Below are positions 54,864-63,826 of a stretch of DNA of 64,000 nt, in pieces (within the stretch, counting starts at the first letter, position 1; each line of letters begins with the position of its first letter). Source of the stretch: Candidatus Scalindua sp. (GTDB lineage Bacteria; Planctomycetota; Brocadiia; Brocadiales; Scalinduaceae); assembly GCA_018670825.1 (NCBI GenBank), contig JABHIW010000048.1, forward strand, positions 61,448 through 125,447. Direction: 5' to 3'. The notes under the pieces are model-generated. The model made no database searches, was not told the origin of the DNA, and saw nothing but the letters and a program-made list of their open reading frames with translations. The position numbers and the translations under genes are program-made.

Positions 54864-55772
54864 TTATCGAGATGAACTTGGAAGCACCTCAACAATCGTG
54901 TTGTCATTTTCATCTACTCCAACTATCTGACCACCTGGTATTGCACCTTGAGTCGGATCTACAACACTCCTAGACTGACCCCCATCACCACCAGGAACCA
55001 AACCTTCATCAGGAGACGACACAGCGTAACAGTACGCCAGCCCAATAGCACAACCACCTACGATGTTACCGAATGTAACAGCAGCCATGTTCCAAGCAAA
55101 TCCTCCGCAAGAAACGTTAGCAGGGTGAGCTGTCATAAGAGCACAACTAAAAATAGTCATGTTAGCAATACTATGCTCATAACCGCAGGCAATAAAGGCA
55201 TAGAGACACCAGAATATCAGGAATATTCTTGCAGCCTCATTTTTAGCCTTTGCGCTCATCCAGACGGCCAAGCACACAAGCATGTTACAGAGAATACCAC
55301 GAAAGAACAGAAACCAAAATGGCCCATTCATTTTAGCGCCAGCAACCTTAGCGATAAATTTACCCGTAGTGTTTCCATCTCCCAAACCTGTATTAGCCCA
55401 GATAACACCTAACAGCAAGCAACCAGCGAGATTAGCAACCCAGCAAATAAACCAGAGCCAAATCATCCAGCCCCAACCTGTTTTTCCCTTAAGGCAACCA
55501 ATCAACATCACCATATTGTTACCCGTAAACAATTCCGAACCCGCAAAAATTACGAGCGTCAGAGCGATACCAAACGAACATCCCATGATCACCTTAGTGG
55601 CCACAGACTTCACAGAAGCGAATTGAGCTCCAACCGTGAATATAAGCAGAATTCCAAGTCCGACATAAAAACCTGCCAGCATTGAGAGAACCCAATACTG
55701 CCCGAACTTATTCCTTATCATATCTTCCTTTGCAATCGCTGCACCAGTAAACGTATCAACTGTTGCTTTCAT
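54864..55772 (-). CDS. Formate/nitrite transporter family protein (FNT, FocA/NirC-like)
   Basis: FNT proteins are pentameric channels for small monovalent anions such as nitrite or formate. The 302-residue protein has six membrane helices and the family signatures FAGSELFTGNNMVML (about residue 90) and FWCLYAFIACGYEHSIANMT with the central His (about residue 195). A hydrophilic tail of about 45 residues follows the last helix. I choose ATG 55772, since AAGGGGGG lies about 10 bases upstream; the frame is also open from TTG 55793. Its neighbours (HPP protein, HAO-like enzymes) favour nitrite as substrate. Confidence 0.93.
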   Translation of the reverse strand: MKATVDTFTGAAIAKEDMIRNKFGQYWVLSMLAGFYVGLGILLIFTVGAQFASVKSVATKVIMGCSFGIALTLVIFAGSELFTGNNMVMLIGCLKGKTGWGWMIWLWFICWVANLAGCLLLGVIWANTGLGDGNTTGKFIAKVAGAKMNGPFWFLFFRGILCNMLVCLAVWMSAKAKNEAARIFLIFWCLYAFIACGYEHSIANMTIFSCALMTAHPANVSCGGFAWNMAAVTFGNIVGGCAIGLAYCYAVSSPDEGLVPGGDGGQSRSVVDPTQGAIPGGQIVGVDENDNTIVEVLPSSSR

Positions 55773-55908
55773 AAATCCATTCCCCCCCTTCAAAATAGGA
55801 AAGTAAAAAAAATAAAATATCGCAATACAACATGACGGCCTTCCTTACCCTCGTACCATATCGCAACTTAAAAATTACTGTACAAAACTTAGAACCTAAT
55901 ACCAAAGC

Positions 55909-55938
55909 ATTATAAAACAAGAAATGCTCTTGAACCAA
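55909..55938 (-). promoter_or_regulatory. Candidate promoter for the FNT gene
   Basis: Read on the minus strand, TTGGTT (55938-55933), an 18-bp spacer and a perfect TATAAT (55914-55909) lie about 137 bp upstream of the FNT ATG. The -10 box is exact and the -35 box matches weakly, so this is a plausible but unproven promoter. Confidence 0.4.
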
Positions 55939-56083
55939 ATAGTGCTACAGAGAAGAAAGCAATTGTGATACCAAAACTATATTTAAGAAAAATACGATTC
56001 ATTTTATTGTCATAAGTGTTTTAAAAAACGATAGATATATATTTTTTACTAATGATATAGCCCTTAGGTCATAAAAACAATAA

Positions 56084-56098
56084 TTGACAAAATGTCAA
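56084..56098. promoter_or_regulatory. Operator-like palindrome TTGACA-N3-TGTCAA
   Basis: TTGACAAAATGTCAA is a perfect 6+6 inverted repeat with a 3-bp centre, 312 bp upstream of the FNT start. Its TTGAC half-sites resemble those of CRP/FNR-family regulators, but the spacing differs from the TTGAT-N4-ATCAA FNR consensus. The regulator is unknown. Confidence 0.3.
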
Positions 56099-56539
56099 AT
56101 CGCAATTGGAACGTAAATTTTTCAACGACATAATGTCTTTGCGCTATACAAGCAAATTATATCTATTAATTTTATGCTTTAAAAAGGGGGTATTATGACG
56201 TAAGCAGCTGGTACAGATAGAGTTGGATTTAGATACAATTTTAAAGCTTATGTTTTCCAGAAAAATAAAAGGAGCTATCGCATAAGCGGTTTTTAGAAAA
56301 GACTTATTAAATTGACACGACCTATTAAAGCATGAGAAGGCCTTGATAGGCAATGAAGTGGTTTTTCGCAAAAGCAGGCAAGAGCGTTTCCACGATAATA
56401 TTGTGTTTTACAGGCAGTAACTGAGCACGACCTCTAGAATGCTTGAAAAAACCATTTCAGTTGAACATAACTGATAAAATCACTGCTCAAGGAATGTAAT
56501 GGCTGAAGCGCTATTGCAAAAGGTATGTATTTAATTATT

Positions 56540-56564
56540 GTGCTGGGACCTTCTCTCCCAGCAC
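56540..56564 (-). terminator. Hairpin downstream of the CBS-domain gene
   Basis: GTGCTGGGA (56540-56548) pairs perfectly with TCCCAGCAC (56556-56564) around a 7-nt loop. On the minus strand it lies 107 bp after the CBS gene stop and is followed by the AT-rich AATAATTAAATAC, so it may end that transcript. Confidence 0.55.
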
Positions 56565-56670
56565 CTACTACCATATGACCTAAGAAACACATCCAGGCAA
56601 GAATTTAACATACACCAAAGAAATACCGTCTCGTTCAAATTGAACCCGGCATGCCCTTAAGGCATTAGTC

Positions 56671-57105
56671 TCACAAACCACCTGCAATGTAATTTTCGAG
56701 TTGTTTAATGGTAAATTCTTTATCAACAATATACTGCTTCACAACATCACCGATACTTACAATACCAATCAGCTTCTCCCCGTCAAGTACTGGTAGATGA
56801 CGTGTACGTTTTTCAGTTATCAAAGCCATACAGTCGTTCAGTGTATGTTCAGAATGAATACAACATGGCTTTGGATTCATCAGGTCTTTGACCAGCGTAT
56901 CCTTTGATGATTTTCCCAGTAGAACAATATTTCTTGCATAATCGCGTTCGGAAAATAGCCCTGCAACTTTTCCATTTTCAACGACCACTAACGCACCGAG
57001 GTCTTTTTCCGCCATTATTTCCAACGCCCTGTACACCGTATCCTTAGGTGAAATGGTCAGAATATCACCAGCTTTATCCTTCAGTATTTCTTTTACCGTA
57101 ATCAT
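56671..57105 (-). CDS. CBS domain-pair protein
   Basis: This 144-residue protein consists of two CBS motifs forming one Bateman module, which typically binds adenine nucleotides or S-adenosylmethionine. CBS1 covers about residues 1-60 (ILTISPKDTVYRALEIMAEK, then DLGALVVVENGKVAGLFSER) and CBS2 about residues 70-130 (NPKPCCIHSEHTLNDCMALI and RHLPVLDGEKLIGIVSIGDV). There is no attached enzyme or channel domain. It lies 257 bp downstream of the second HAO-like gene on the same strand, so it may be expressed with it. An energy-state regulator is a reasonable but unproven guess. Confidence 0.93.
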   Translation of the reverse strand: MITVKEILKDKAGDILTISPKDTVYRALEIMAEKDLGALVVVENGKVAGLFSERDYARNIVLLGKSSKDTLVKDLMNPKPCCIHSEHTLNDCMALITEKRTRHLPVLDGEKLIGIVSIGDVVKQYIVDKEFTIKQLENYIAGGL

Positions 57106-57362
57106 GATATAACCCTTGCCTCCTATTAATAGGTTTGTTTAACGACTAACTTGATTAAGAAAACAGACTCAGCTTACTACTATCCACGCGCAAGCAGCAT
57201 AGCATATTGCCAAGAATCGTTATAATACCGCTTGTTTATTTCATGTTCAAGTATTAAATCTTTATCAAGAAAATCGGGATTTCCTATTTTTTATAATCTC
57301 CGCTTTAACATAAAAAGCTATATCTAGCAGTGACTATATAAGTCTCTAATAAAGAGCCTCAC

Positions 57363-58934
57363 TCATTCCTTTCTCTTCCAACCCAGTAGCAAGTCAGTAT
57401 ACTCGCCGCGCTTCCAGAAAGAATACGCATCGTGCTTGATTCCTATTTTTTCTTCTATCTCGGCAAAGCGTTTGAGCTTACTTGCCTCATCCTTGATCAG
57501 TATAAGCCATCGGTCCTGGGCCCATTCCCAATACCCATAAACGGGACTGTAATATGCATTGTGTGACTTTGCCTTAAAGATAGCATCGATGATATCTACC
57601 AACATTTCGTATGCTAATCTCTCTATGTTAGATACGTTATATTTTCGCATCTCCCCCTTTCCTGGCAAAAGGCTGAAGACATTGTGGCCGGTAGAATCAG
57701 GGGCGAGGTCGGCAGGCATGGGGTCTAGCAGATTGTGATTATACAAGTCCATTACAATGCGCATTGCCTCGCGGTATTTAACAAAACTGAGTTTAACCGC
57801 TTCGTCCATCGCCTCTAAATGATCTCTAGCGAACCGGAGAGAATGACAATCCTTACAAACTGAAATCCAAGCATCCCTTGTCGCTCTGTACTTATCGGCC
57901 CCCCTGTCTACAAGAGAAGTACCCATGTAAGTATAAACAGTAGATGTGCTGATAACATTATGGTCGCCTTTAGGCATATGACAGTATGCGCATGTTGGAA
58001 CTACATAGTTTTCCGCGTTAAGGGGTTTCGACCAATCCCAGGTCTGCCCTTCTCCCTGGTAAATCATACCATGGTATGATTGCATATACATCTCATACTC
58101 ATACTGTTCAGGACCGGAATGACAGACCGCACAACTAGTTGGCTTTCTGGCTTCTGCGGTAAAAAATCGGTGCCGGGTATGACAGCCATCACATCGGTTC
58201 TCAATGGCATGACAGCCGAGGCAGGCAGCTGTCTCTTCGGCGGGTTTCTCCGTCTGACACCCTAACTCGATCAACTCAAGATGATAGGCATTAGCATGCG
58301 AACCTTGACCACTTTGGCGATGCCCACGTAATTGCTTTTCGTGGCATTCACCGCAAAGATCGTAAGCAGGCATTTTGAGCTTTTTATGATTCTTCCCATG
58401 ACATCTGTCACATCCGACTACATCTTTTCCCTCTAATGGTTTTGCGTGTTTGCTCTGTTTCCACTGTTTTACAATCCCGGGACTTTCTATTGCATGACAG
58501 GTAACGCACTCTCTATTTGTGAATTCTCCTTCTACGGTACTGCCAGGATGAAAGGTGTCACTGTTATAGTAATATGCAGGGTCATACCATCGTACCACAC
58601 GCAGAAAATTATAAAGATGTCCGTACTTTCCCTTTCCGGGAAAGAGTTTCTCCGGTCCGGTATAAAAGCTTGAAAGCCCACCCGCATGGTGTATGCTTCC
58701 GGAATCGTCCGGACCGACTCTTTCACCCAGCAGCTCGGCCATCTCGTATTGGAATTTCATGCTACCCGACATCACCCCTGGCGTTGATGTTGTATCACCC
58801 AAAAGCGTTTCAAGGTTTAAAGAGTCAACCTCTTCTGCTTTTTGTGCGAAAGAAGTAGGCGAAATATACGGAACGAAAAAGATGAAAATGAAAAGTGTGA
58901 TGATTGAGAATTGTTTTGTGTTAATGTTAAGCAT
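57363..58934 (-). CDS. Octaheme hydroxylamine oxidoreductase-like cytochrome c, Tyr-containing
   Basis: This 523-residue exported protein has a signal peptide (IITLFIFIFFVPYISPTSFA) and eight CxxCH motifs: CVTCH, CDRCH, CGECH, CLGCH, CDGCH, CAVCH, CAYCH and CKDCH. Near the C-terminus HNAYYSPVYGYWEWAQDRW keeps a Tyr (Tyr466) at the place of the HAO Tyr that crosslinks to the catalytic haem (family pattern PxYxxW). It could therefore be an oxidative HAO-like enzyme acting on hydroxylamine, hydrazine or NO chemistry. It is shorter than the other octaheme protein here and has no hydrophobic C-terminal anchor. AGGAGG precedes ATG 58934. It is divergent from tdh. The exact paralogue type needs phylogeny. 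Confidence 0.9.
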   Translation of the reverse strand: MLNINTKQFSIITLFIFIFFVPYISPTSFAQKAEEVDSLNLETLLGDTTSTPGVMSGSMKFQYEMAELLGERVGPDDSGSIHHAGGLSSFYTGPEKLFPGKGKYGHLYNFLRVVRWYDPAYYYNSDTFHPGSTVEGEFTNRECVTCHAIESPGIVKQWKQSKHAKPLEGKDVVGCDRCHGKNHKKLKMPAYDLCGECHEKQLRGHRQSGQGSHANAYHLELIELGCQTEKPAEETAACLGCHAIENRCDGCHTRHRFFTAEARKPTSCAVCHSGPEQYEYEMYMQSYHGMIYQGEGQTWDWSKPLNAENYVVPTCAYCHMPKGDHNVISTSTVYTYMGTSLVDRGADKYRATRDAWISVCKDCHSLRFARDHLEAMDEAVKLSFVKYREAMRIVMDLYNHNLLDPMPADLAPDSTGHNVFSLLPGKGEMRKYNVSNIERLAYEMLVDIIDAIFKAKSHNAYYSPVYGYWEWAQDRWLILIKDEASKLKRFAEIEEKIGIKHDAYSFWKRGEYTDLLLGWKRKE

Positions 58935-59132
58935 AAATACCTCCTATCTCGTTTTAACACTGAGGAACGTTATAAGAACAACGCAAACAACGTGTGAATC
59001 ATAACATATGGCAGAAAAATGTAAACTTTTTTTTGCTCAAATTAGCCGATAAACATTGATATATTGGGAGTTATATACTACTATATTTCATATTTAAATT
59101 TTCTGTATAAAGCTTATTATTGGTGTTTCTAA

Positions 59133-60161
59133 ATGAAGGCAGTAGTTAAGGCAAAACGTAAAAAGGGTATGGAGCTTATAAATGTACCCACTCCGCAGGT
59201 CGGGCCAAGAGATGTGCTTATAAAGGTCACACTTGCCTCTATCTGTGGTACTGATGTGCATATATACGACTGGACGCACTGGGCACGGCATCGCTTCACA
59301 CCACCACGCATAATTGGCCATGAGTTTGTTGGAATAGTAGAAAAAATTGGTAATGAAGTAACTCACGTAAAGGCCGGAGACCGTGTTTCTGCCGAAAGCC
59401 ACATCTCCTGTGGACACTGTTACCAATGCAGTAACGGATATTCTGAAGTATGCAGGAATCTCAAATTACTGGGAGTAGACTATGATGGAGCTCTTTCAGA
59501 ATACCTTGTCTTGCCAGAACATGTTCTCTGGAAAAACAATTCAAACATTCCTGATAAATGGGCCACCATTCAAGAACCTTTCGGGAATGCCATTGATACC
59601 GTCATGGCGGAAGATGTCTCTGCAAAAACGGTCTTAATTCTCGGTGCTGGACCAATCGGACTATTCGCCACTGGTATTGCCAGGGCAAGCGGTGCATCAT
59701 TAATTATTGTGTCAGACCCAAACAATTACCGGTTAGCTATTAGCAAAAAAATGGGAGCCCACATGGCTCTTAATCCCATGAAAAAAGATATCACCCCCCT
59801 CATCCTTGAAGCCACCAATAATAATGGTGTAGACGTAGTTCTGGAATTCTCAGGAAATAATCAAGCCCTGAACCAGGGGCTGAAAGTCATTACACCCGGA
59901 GGCAGGATCTCCATCCTGGGTATTTACGAAAAGCGTGTTTCAATAGATCTCAACAAAGAGGTTATTTTTAAGAAGATCCGCATCTATGGAATAACAGGGA
60001 GAAAAGTCTTTTCCTCCTGGCATAAGACATCTCGCTTCTTATCTTCCGGCATTGTCAACCCTGACCCAATCCTCACTCACCAGTTCCCATTAAAGGATTT
60101 TGAAAAGGGTATAAAACTCATGAGGGACGGAAAATGCGGAAAGGTTATTTTGAAAGTATAA
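59133..60161 (+). CDS. tdh: L-threonine 3-dehydrogenase (zinc-dependent)
   Basis: Tdh oxidises L-threonine to 2-amino-3-ketobutyrate with NAD+. The 342-residue protein is a medium-chain zinc dehydrogenase. The catalytic zinc Cys is in ASICGTDVHIYDWTHWA (about residue 38) with GHEFVGIVE (His about residue 64). Structural zinc ligands are CGHCYQCSNGYSEVC (about residues 93-107). The Rossmann NAD site is LILGAGPIGLFATGIA (about residue 170). The DVHIYDW signature separates Tdh from general alcohol dehydrogenases. The next gene encodes the ketobutyrate-cleaving enzyme, which supports the assignment. Confidence 0.95.
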   Translation: MKAVVKAKRKKGMELINVPTPQVGPRDVLIKVTLASICGTDVHIYDWTHWARHRFTPPRIIGHEFVGIVEKIGNEVTHVKAGDRVSAESHISCGHCYQCSNGYSEVCRNLKLLGVDYDGALSEYLVLPEHVLWKNNSNIPDKWATIQEPFGNAIDTVMAEDVSAKTVLILGAGPIGLFATGIARASGASLIIVSDPNNYRLAISKKMGAHMALNPMKKDITPLILEATNNNGVDVVLEFSGNNQALNQGLKVITPGGRISILGIYEKRVSIDLNKEVIFKKIRIYGITGRKVFSSWHKTSRFLSSGIVNPDPILTHQFPLKDFEKGIKLMRDGKCGKVILKV

Positions 60162-60228
60162 AAACTTAATTTTGGACACAGTTTATCAGGATTTTAAATA
60201 CGAAGGACTTACTTAAAGAATACGTATC

Positions 60229-61404
60229 ATGGACAAACTAAATTTCATTAATGAAGAATTGGACAGGCTCAAGGAGGCCGGGCTGCTTATTAACATCCGT
60301 ACGATTGAAGGACCTCAAGGGGCATGGATTACTGTAGACGGGAAAAAGGTACTCAATCTCAGTTCAAACAATTATCTGGGGCTTGCTAATGATTCACAAT
60401 CGAAAACTGCTTCTCATAACGCAATAGATACATACGGCGTAGGCCCGGCAGCGGTCAGGACAATTGCCGGGACAACGACACTGCATAAAGATTTGGAGCA
60501 GAAACTTGCGCAATTTAAGGGAGCGGAGAGCACGATCTCATTCCAATCCGGATTCTGTGCAAATCTTGCCGTTATCCCGGCAATTGTTGGAAAAGCAGAT
60601 GTTGTATTTTCAGATGAGCTCAACCATGCAAGCATCATTGATGGATGCCGCCTCGCAAAGACCAGAGTTGTACGATATAAACACGGTAACCCCGAAGACC
60701 TTCAGGAGAAAATCCATGCCGAAAAAGATATTGAACGGAAACTTATTATTACTGATGGTGTCTTCAGTATGGAGGGAGATATTGCACCATTACCCGAAAT
60801 CGTAGAAATAGCGGAAAAATATAACGCAATCACCATGGTGGACGACGCGCATGGTGAAGGTGTCCTTGGCAGAGGAGGCAGAGGAATTGTTGACCATTTC
60901 AATCTGCACGGCAAGGTGGATATTGAAGTGGGTACCATGTCAAAAGCATTCGGAGTCGTGGGAGGTTACATTGCGGGGACTAAACGGCTGACGGATTATC
61001 TGATGCAGAAAGGACGCCCTTTCCTTTTTTCAAGTGCAGTAACCGCTGCCGACGTAGCGGCATGTATCGCAGTTGTGAAGACACTGAACAAGTCAGATGA
61101 TCTTGTCAAGAAACTCTGGTCAAACACCCGATTTTTCCAGGGCAGAATGAAACAACTCGGATTTAATATCGGAATGACAAAGACTCCTATAACACCGGTT
61201 ATGATAGGTGATGCCAAAGTGGCAAGGGATTTCAGTCAGAAGCTATTCGATGTTGGTATTTTTGCACAATCAATTGGGTACCCTACAGTGCCTGTTGGCA
61301 AGGCACGTATCCGTGTGATGCTTTCGGCTACTCACAGTGAGAAGGACCTTACATGGGCTATAGATCATTTTGAAAATATTGGAAAGTCTTTGGGCGTAAT
61401 ATAA
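60229..61404 (+). CDS. kbl: Glycine C-acetyltransferase (2-amino-3-ketobutyrate CoA ligase)
   Basis: Kbl cleaves 2-amino-3-ketobutyrate with CoA to glycine and acetyl-CoA. The 391-residue protein is an alpha-oxoamine synthase of PLP fold type I. Motifs are [67 protein letters not shown] (PLP-binding Asp-x-His) and [17 protein letters not shown] with the Schiff-base Lys (about residue 243). The close relatives KAS (BioF) and ALA synthase share these motifs; the tdh gene directly upstream decides for Kbl. Together they convert threonine to glycine. Confidence 0.93.
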   Translation: MDKLNFINEELDRLKEAGLLINIRTIEGPQGAWITVDGKKVLNLSSNNYLGLANDSQSKTASHNAIDTYGVGPAAVRTIAGTTTLHKDLEQKLAQFKGAESTISFQSGFCANLAVIPAIVGKADVVFSDELNHASIIDGCRLAKTRVVRYKHGNPEDLQEKIHAEKDIERKLIITDGVFSMEGDIAPLPEIVEIAEKYNAITMVDDAHGEGVLGRGGRGIVDHFNLHGKVDIEVGTMSKAFGVVGGYIAGTKRLTDYLMQKGRPFLFSSAVTAADVAACIAVVKTLNKSDDLVKKLWSNTRFFQGRMKQLGFNIGMTKTPITPVMIGDAKVARDFSQKLFDVGIFAQSIGYPTVPVGKARIRVMLSATHSEKDLTWAIDHFENIGKSLGVI

Positions 61405-61473
61405 TGTAACTGATACAAGCTTAACACTATAATTCAATTTTATTGAAAAACAGAAAAAGAGGAGGGTTGCAGT

Positions 61474-62313
61474 ATGGGAAGGAAAATTATCACAATTCCG
61501 GCTATAGTATTGGTCGTAATAATTGCACTTTTTTTTGGTAAAAACATGATTATTAAGACCTCCGTAACTACCGGAGTAAAGGCAATGACGGGTCTTAAGC
61601 TGAGCATAAGGAGTATGAATGTTGGTGTGTTTAAATCATTAATCGGCATAAATGAATTGCAACTATACAATCCGTCAGGATTCAAAGATAAATTAATGAT
61701 GGATTTGCCAGAAATTTATGTAGATTATAATCTGGGCGCCATTATGGGAGGGAAGGCACACCTTGAAGAGGTCAGATTAAATTTAAAAGAATTTATCGTC
61801 GTGAAGAATGAGGCCGGCGAGCTGAATCTTGATTCATTAAGAGTTGTCAAAGAGACAGAAGGAGAGGTAGTAAAAAAGGACGATGGGAAAAAAGAAAAAA
61901 CAGAAATGCCGGATATCCAGATAGATTTATTAGCGTTGAGAATAGACAGGGTTATCTATAAAGATTATTCAAAAGGGACTCCACCTAAGGTGAAAGAGTT
62001 TAATGTAAATATTCACGAACAGTATGAAAATATAACAGATCCCCAATCTTTTGTCCGTCTTATTATCGTTAAGGCCCTTAAGAATACCACCATTGCCCGT
62101 CTGGCCAATTTTGATATAGTGAAGTTACAGAAAGGGCTGACAGAAACAGTCAGGAAAACGGCTGAAAAGGCGCTGGGAGCTCCCGTTAAGGCTATAGAAG
62201 TTGGAAAAGAATTAATAGAGGAAAAAGCTGCTGAAACGGCTAAGGAGACAGTAGGAAAGGCCGCAGATACCTTAAAGAAGTTATTGCCTTTCGGGAAGAA
62301 AGAGAAAGAGTAA
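61474..62313 (+). CDS. Hypothetical AsmA-like membrane-anchored protein
   Basis: This 279-residue protein has one N-terminal membrane helix (IITIPAIVLVVIIALFFG, about residues 5-22) and an extracytoplasmic domain resembling AsmA/DUF748-type proteins: LKLSIRSMNVGVFKSLIGIN, LYNPSGFKDKLMMDLPEIYV and LEEVRLNLKEFIVVKNEAGE. The C-terminal 80 residues are a Lys/Glu-rich helix (TETVRKTAEKALGAPVKAIE, then ELIEEKAAETAKETVGKAAD). AsmA-like proteins have been linked to outer-membrane lipid transport. GGAGG precedes the ATG. A small hypothetical gene follows 10 bp later, so they are likely co-transcribed. The family call is moderate. Confidence 0.75.
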   Translation: MGRKIITIPAIVLVVIIALFFGKNMIIKTSVTTGVKAMTGLKLSIRSMNVGVFKSLIGINELQLYNPSGFKDKLMMDLPEIYVDYNLGAIMGGKAHLEEVRLNLKEFIVVKNEAGELNLDSLRVVKETEGEVVKKDDGKKEKTEMPDIQIDLLALRIDRVIYKDYSKGTPPKVKEFNVNIHEQYENITDPQSFVRLIIVKALKNTTIARLANFDIVKLQKGLTETVRKTAEKALGAPVKAIEVGKELIEEKAAETAKETVGKAADTLKKLLPFGKKEKE

Positions 62314-62323
62314 AGGGACCAGG

Positions 62324-62584
62324 ATGAACGAAAAAGGCTACACCAAATACCAACAAAAGGCTATCAGAAATTTTTACGACAACAAGGACCTTCGTCTTGT
62401 ACAGAAGTTAGGAGAATTAGTCTCGAATTTATATCTGGAAACCAGTGATAAGAAAATAGAGACCGGATGGAAAAAGGTTAAGAAGATGCTGACCGATTTG
62501 AAAGTACACCCGGGTGAAGTAGAGTACCTTACAAAAGACAAAACCCTTTCACTGATCTCGAAGAAACTGGATGAGATATTTTAG
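62324..62584 (+). CDS. Conserved hypothetical protein
   Basis: I do not recognise this 86-residue protein. It is Lys-rich and predicted helical throughout (YTKYQQKAIRNFYDNKDLRL, ETGWKKVKKMLTDLKVHPGE), with no Cys and no membrane segment. It starts 10 bp after the AsmA-like gene with an AGGGACCAGG leader, which suggests an operon. Its composition and placement make it a credible gene; no function can be assigned. Confidence 0.7.
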   Translation: MNEKGYTKYQQKAIRNFYDNKDLRLVQKLGELVSNLYLETSDKKIETGWKKVKKMLTDLKVHPGEVEYLTKDKTLSLISKKLDEIF

Positions 62585-62926
62585 CATGAGAAGAAAAGCC
62601 AACCACGGAAAAACACAAAATGACACGAAAAAACAATTCATAGAGGGCAGAGAGAAACCGGAAACAGGGATTACACTTGAGAAATTTCTTAAGTTCTCAA
62701 GTCTCAAATCCTTGGATTAATTTAACACCCTTCGGAAGAACCTTATCCAGCAACATGTCATTCTGAAGGAGGAACAACTGAAGAATCTCTTTTATGGATA
62801 TATTATTGAACTTACAAAACTTTGTTGGTTTATTAACAAGAGATTCTTCACTTCGCTCAGAATGACAAGGATGCATCTTCTTCGTTAATTGTTACTTAAA
62901 ATGAAAATTTCTATAATATTTAAATC
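62585..62926. other. Intergenic region with dispersed repeats
   Basis: No gene is seen. At about 62600-62630 CCACGGAAAAACACAAAATG then ACACGAAAAAAC is a fragment of a common dispersed repeat. The inverted-repeat element at 62756-62867 fills most of the second half. A promoter for the epimerase gene should lie just before 62927 but was not identified. Confidence 0.4.
62756..62867. mobile_element. Miniature inverted-repeat element without coding capacity
   Basis: The left end TGTCATTCTGAAGGAG leads to TGAAGAATCTCTT, and the right end AAGAGATTCTTCA leads to CTTCGCTCAGAATGACA. The two 30-36 bp ends are imperfect inverted repeats around an AT-rich 45-bp centre. Such non-autonomous elements are dispersed widely in bacteria. 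A decayed relative lies near 26595-26640. Confidence 0.65.
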
Positions 62927-63826
62927 ATGAAAATTGCTATTACCGGTTTGTCAGGTTTCCTGGGACATTATGTAGCAAAGAAACTCTTTGAGAGAGGCGT
63001 TCAGATGCGGGCGCTTGTACGGAGTACCAGCAATATTTCACACCTTAGTGAATATGGAGAGAAAATTACATTTGTACAGGGAGATCTGGGTAACAAGGAA
63101 GCCCTAAGGGAATTTGTAGAGGGGGCTGACATAGTCATCCACATGGCCTATGAGAGAAACGGAGCAGGTTTTCACGCATCCGCCCAAAATGACATCAGTC
63201 GATTACTTGATGTAAATCTAACAGGCAGCCTGGAACTGTTAGATGCCGCAAAACAGCAGGGAGTTAAACAATTCATATTTACCAGTTCCTGTGCGGTTTA
63301 CGGCCATATCTTTCCCGACATCAAACTCGACGAACTGCACCCCCTTATGCCAGACTCAAACTACGGTGCCTATAAGGCTTCGGTGGAGGCGTTCTGCCAT
63401 TCGTATTTCTTGTCAAAGAGCATTAATACAACCATGTTCCGGCCCGTAGGTATCTACGGTATCGATCCAAAACTTTCCAACTCTGAGTGGTACGACTTAG
63501 TTAAAAACATTAAAAACGGAGTTGACGTAGAGGTTGTAGGAGGCGGTAAAATAGTAGATGTTACAGACGTTGCATATGCCATAGATTCAGCAATTGACAA
63601 CAAAAATGCTTTTGGAAAAGTTTATAACCTGTCAGACTTCTATATCGACAACCTGTCCATAGCAGAAATGGCCAAAGAGATATGTAATTCCAAGTCCAAA
63701 ATCAGCGGTACGCCCAAAAAGCCTAAAAACAGTATTGATAATACAGAATCTAGAGCATTGGGTGTACATTATGCAGGAACAGATAGTTTGAGGCAGTATA
63801 TTCAGGTGTTAGTTGGGCTTATTTAG
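62927..63826 (+). CDS. NAD-dependent epimerase/dehydratase (extended SDR family)
   Basis: This 299-residue protein is an extended short-chain dehydrogenase. The nucleotide-binding motif is GLSGFLGHYVAKKL (residues 7-20, GxxGxxG). FVQGDLGNKEAL, ADIVIHMAYE and FIFTSSCAVYGH follow. The catalytic pair is Tyr-x3-Lys in NYGAYKASVEAF (about residue 148), with FRPVGIYGIDP downstream. The substrate is probably a nucleotide sugar or related compound but is unknown. It is transcribed rightward and followed by 174 bp with no recognised feature to the window end. Confidence 0.9.
   Translation: MKIAITGLSGFLGHYVAKKLFERGVQMRALVRSTSNISHLSEYGEKITFVQGDLGNKEALREFVEGADIVIHMAYERNGAGFHASAQNDISRLLDVNLTGSLELLDAAKQQGVKQFIFTSSCAVYGHIFPDIKLDELHPLMPDSNYGAYKASVEAFCHSYFLSKSINTTMFRPVGIYGIDPKLSNSEWYDLVKNIKNGVDVEVVGGGKIVDVTDVAYAIDSAIDNKNAFGKVYNLSDFYIDNLSIAEMAKEICNSKSKISGTPKKPKNSIDNTESRALGVHYAGTDSLRQYIQVLVGLI

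Larger units (their letters stand above)
55773..56670. other. Long non-coding region upstream of the FNT gene
   Basis: No convincing gene is found in these 898 bp. A 75-codon minus-strand frame at 56144-56371 shows no recognisable domain; the plus strand there reads like broken coding sequence and may be a dead gene. The region contains a candidate promoter, an operator-like palindrome and a hairpin, which are listed separately. Confidence 0.4.

Noticed and set aside
56144..56371. Possible 75-residue minus-strand gene
   Set aside because: No recognisable domain or ribosome binding site. The region looks like a decayed sequence.
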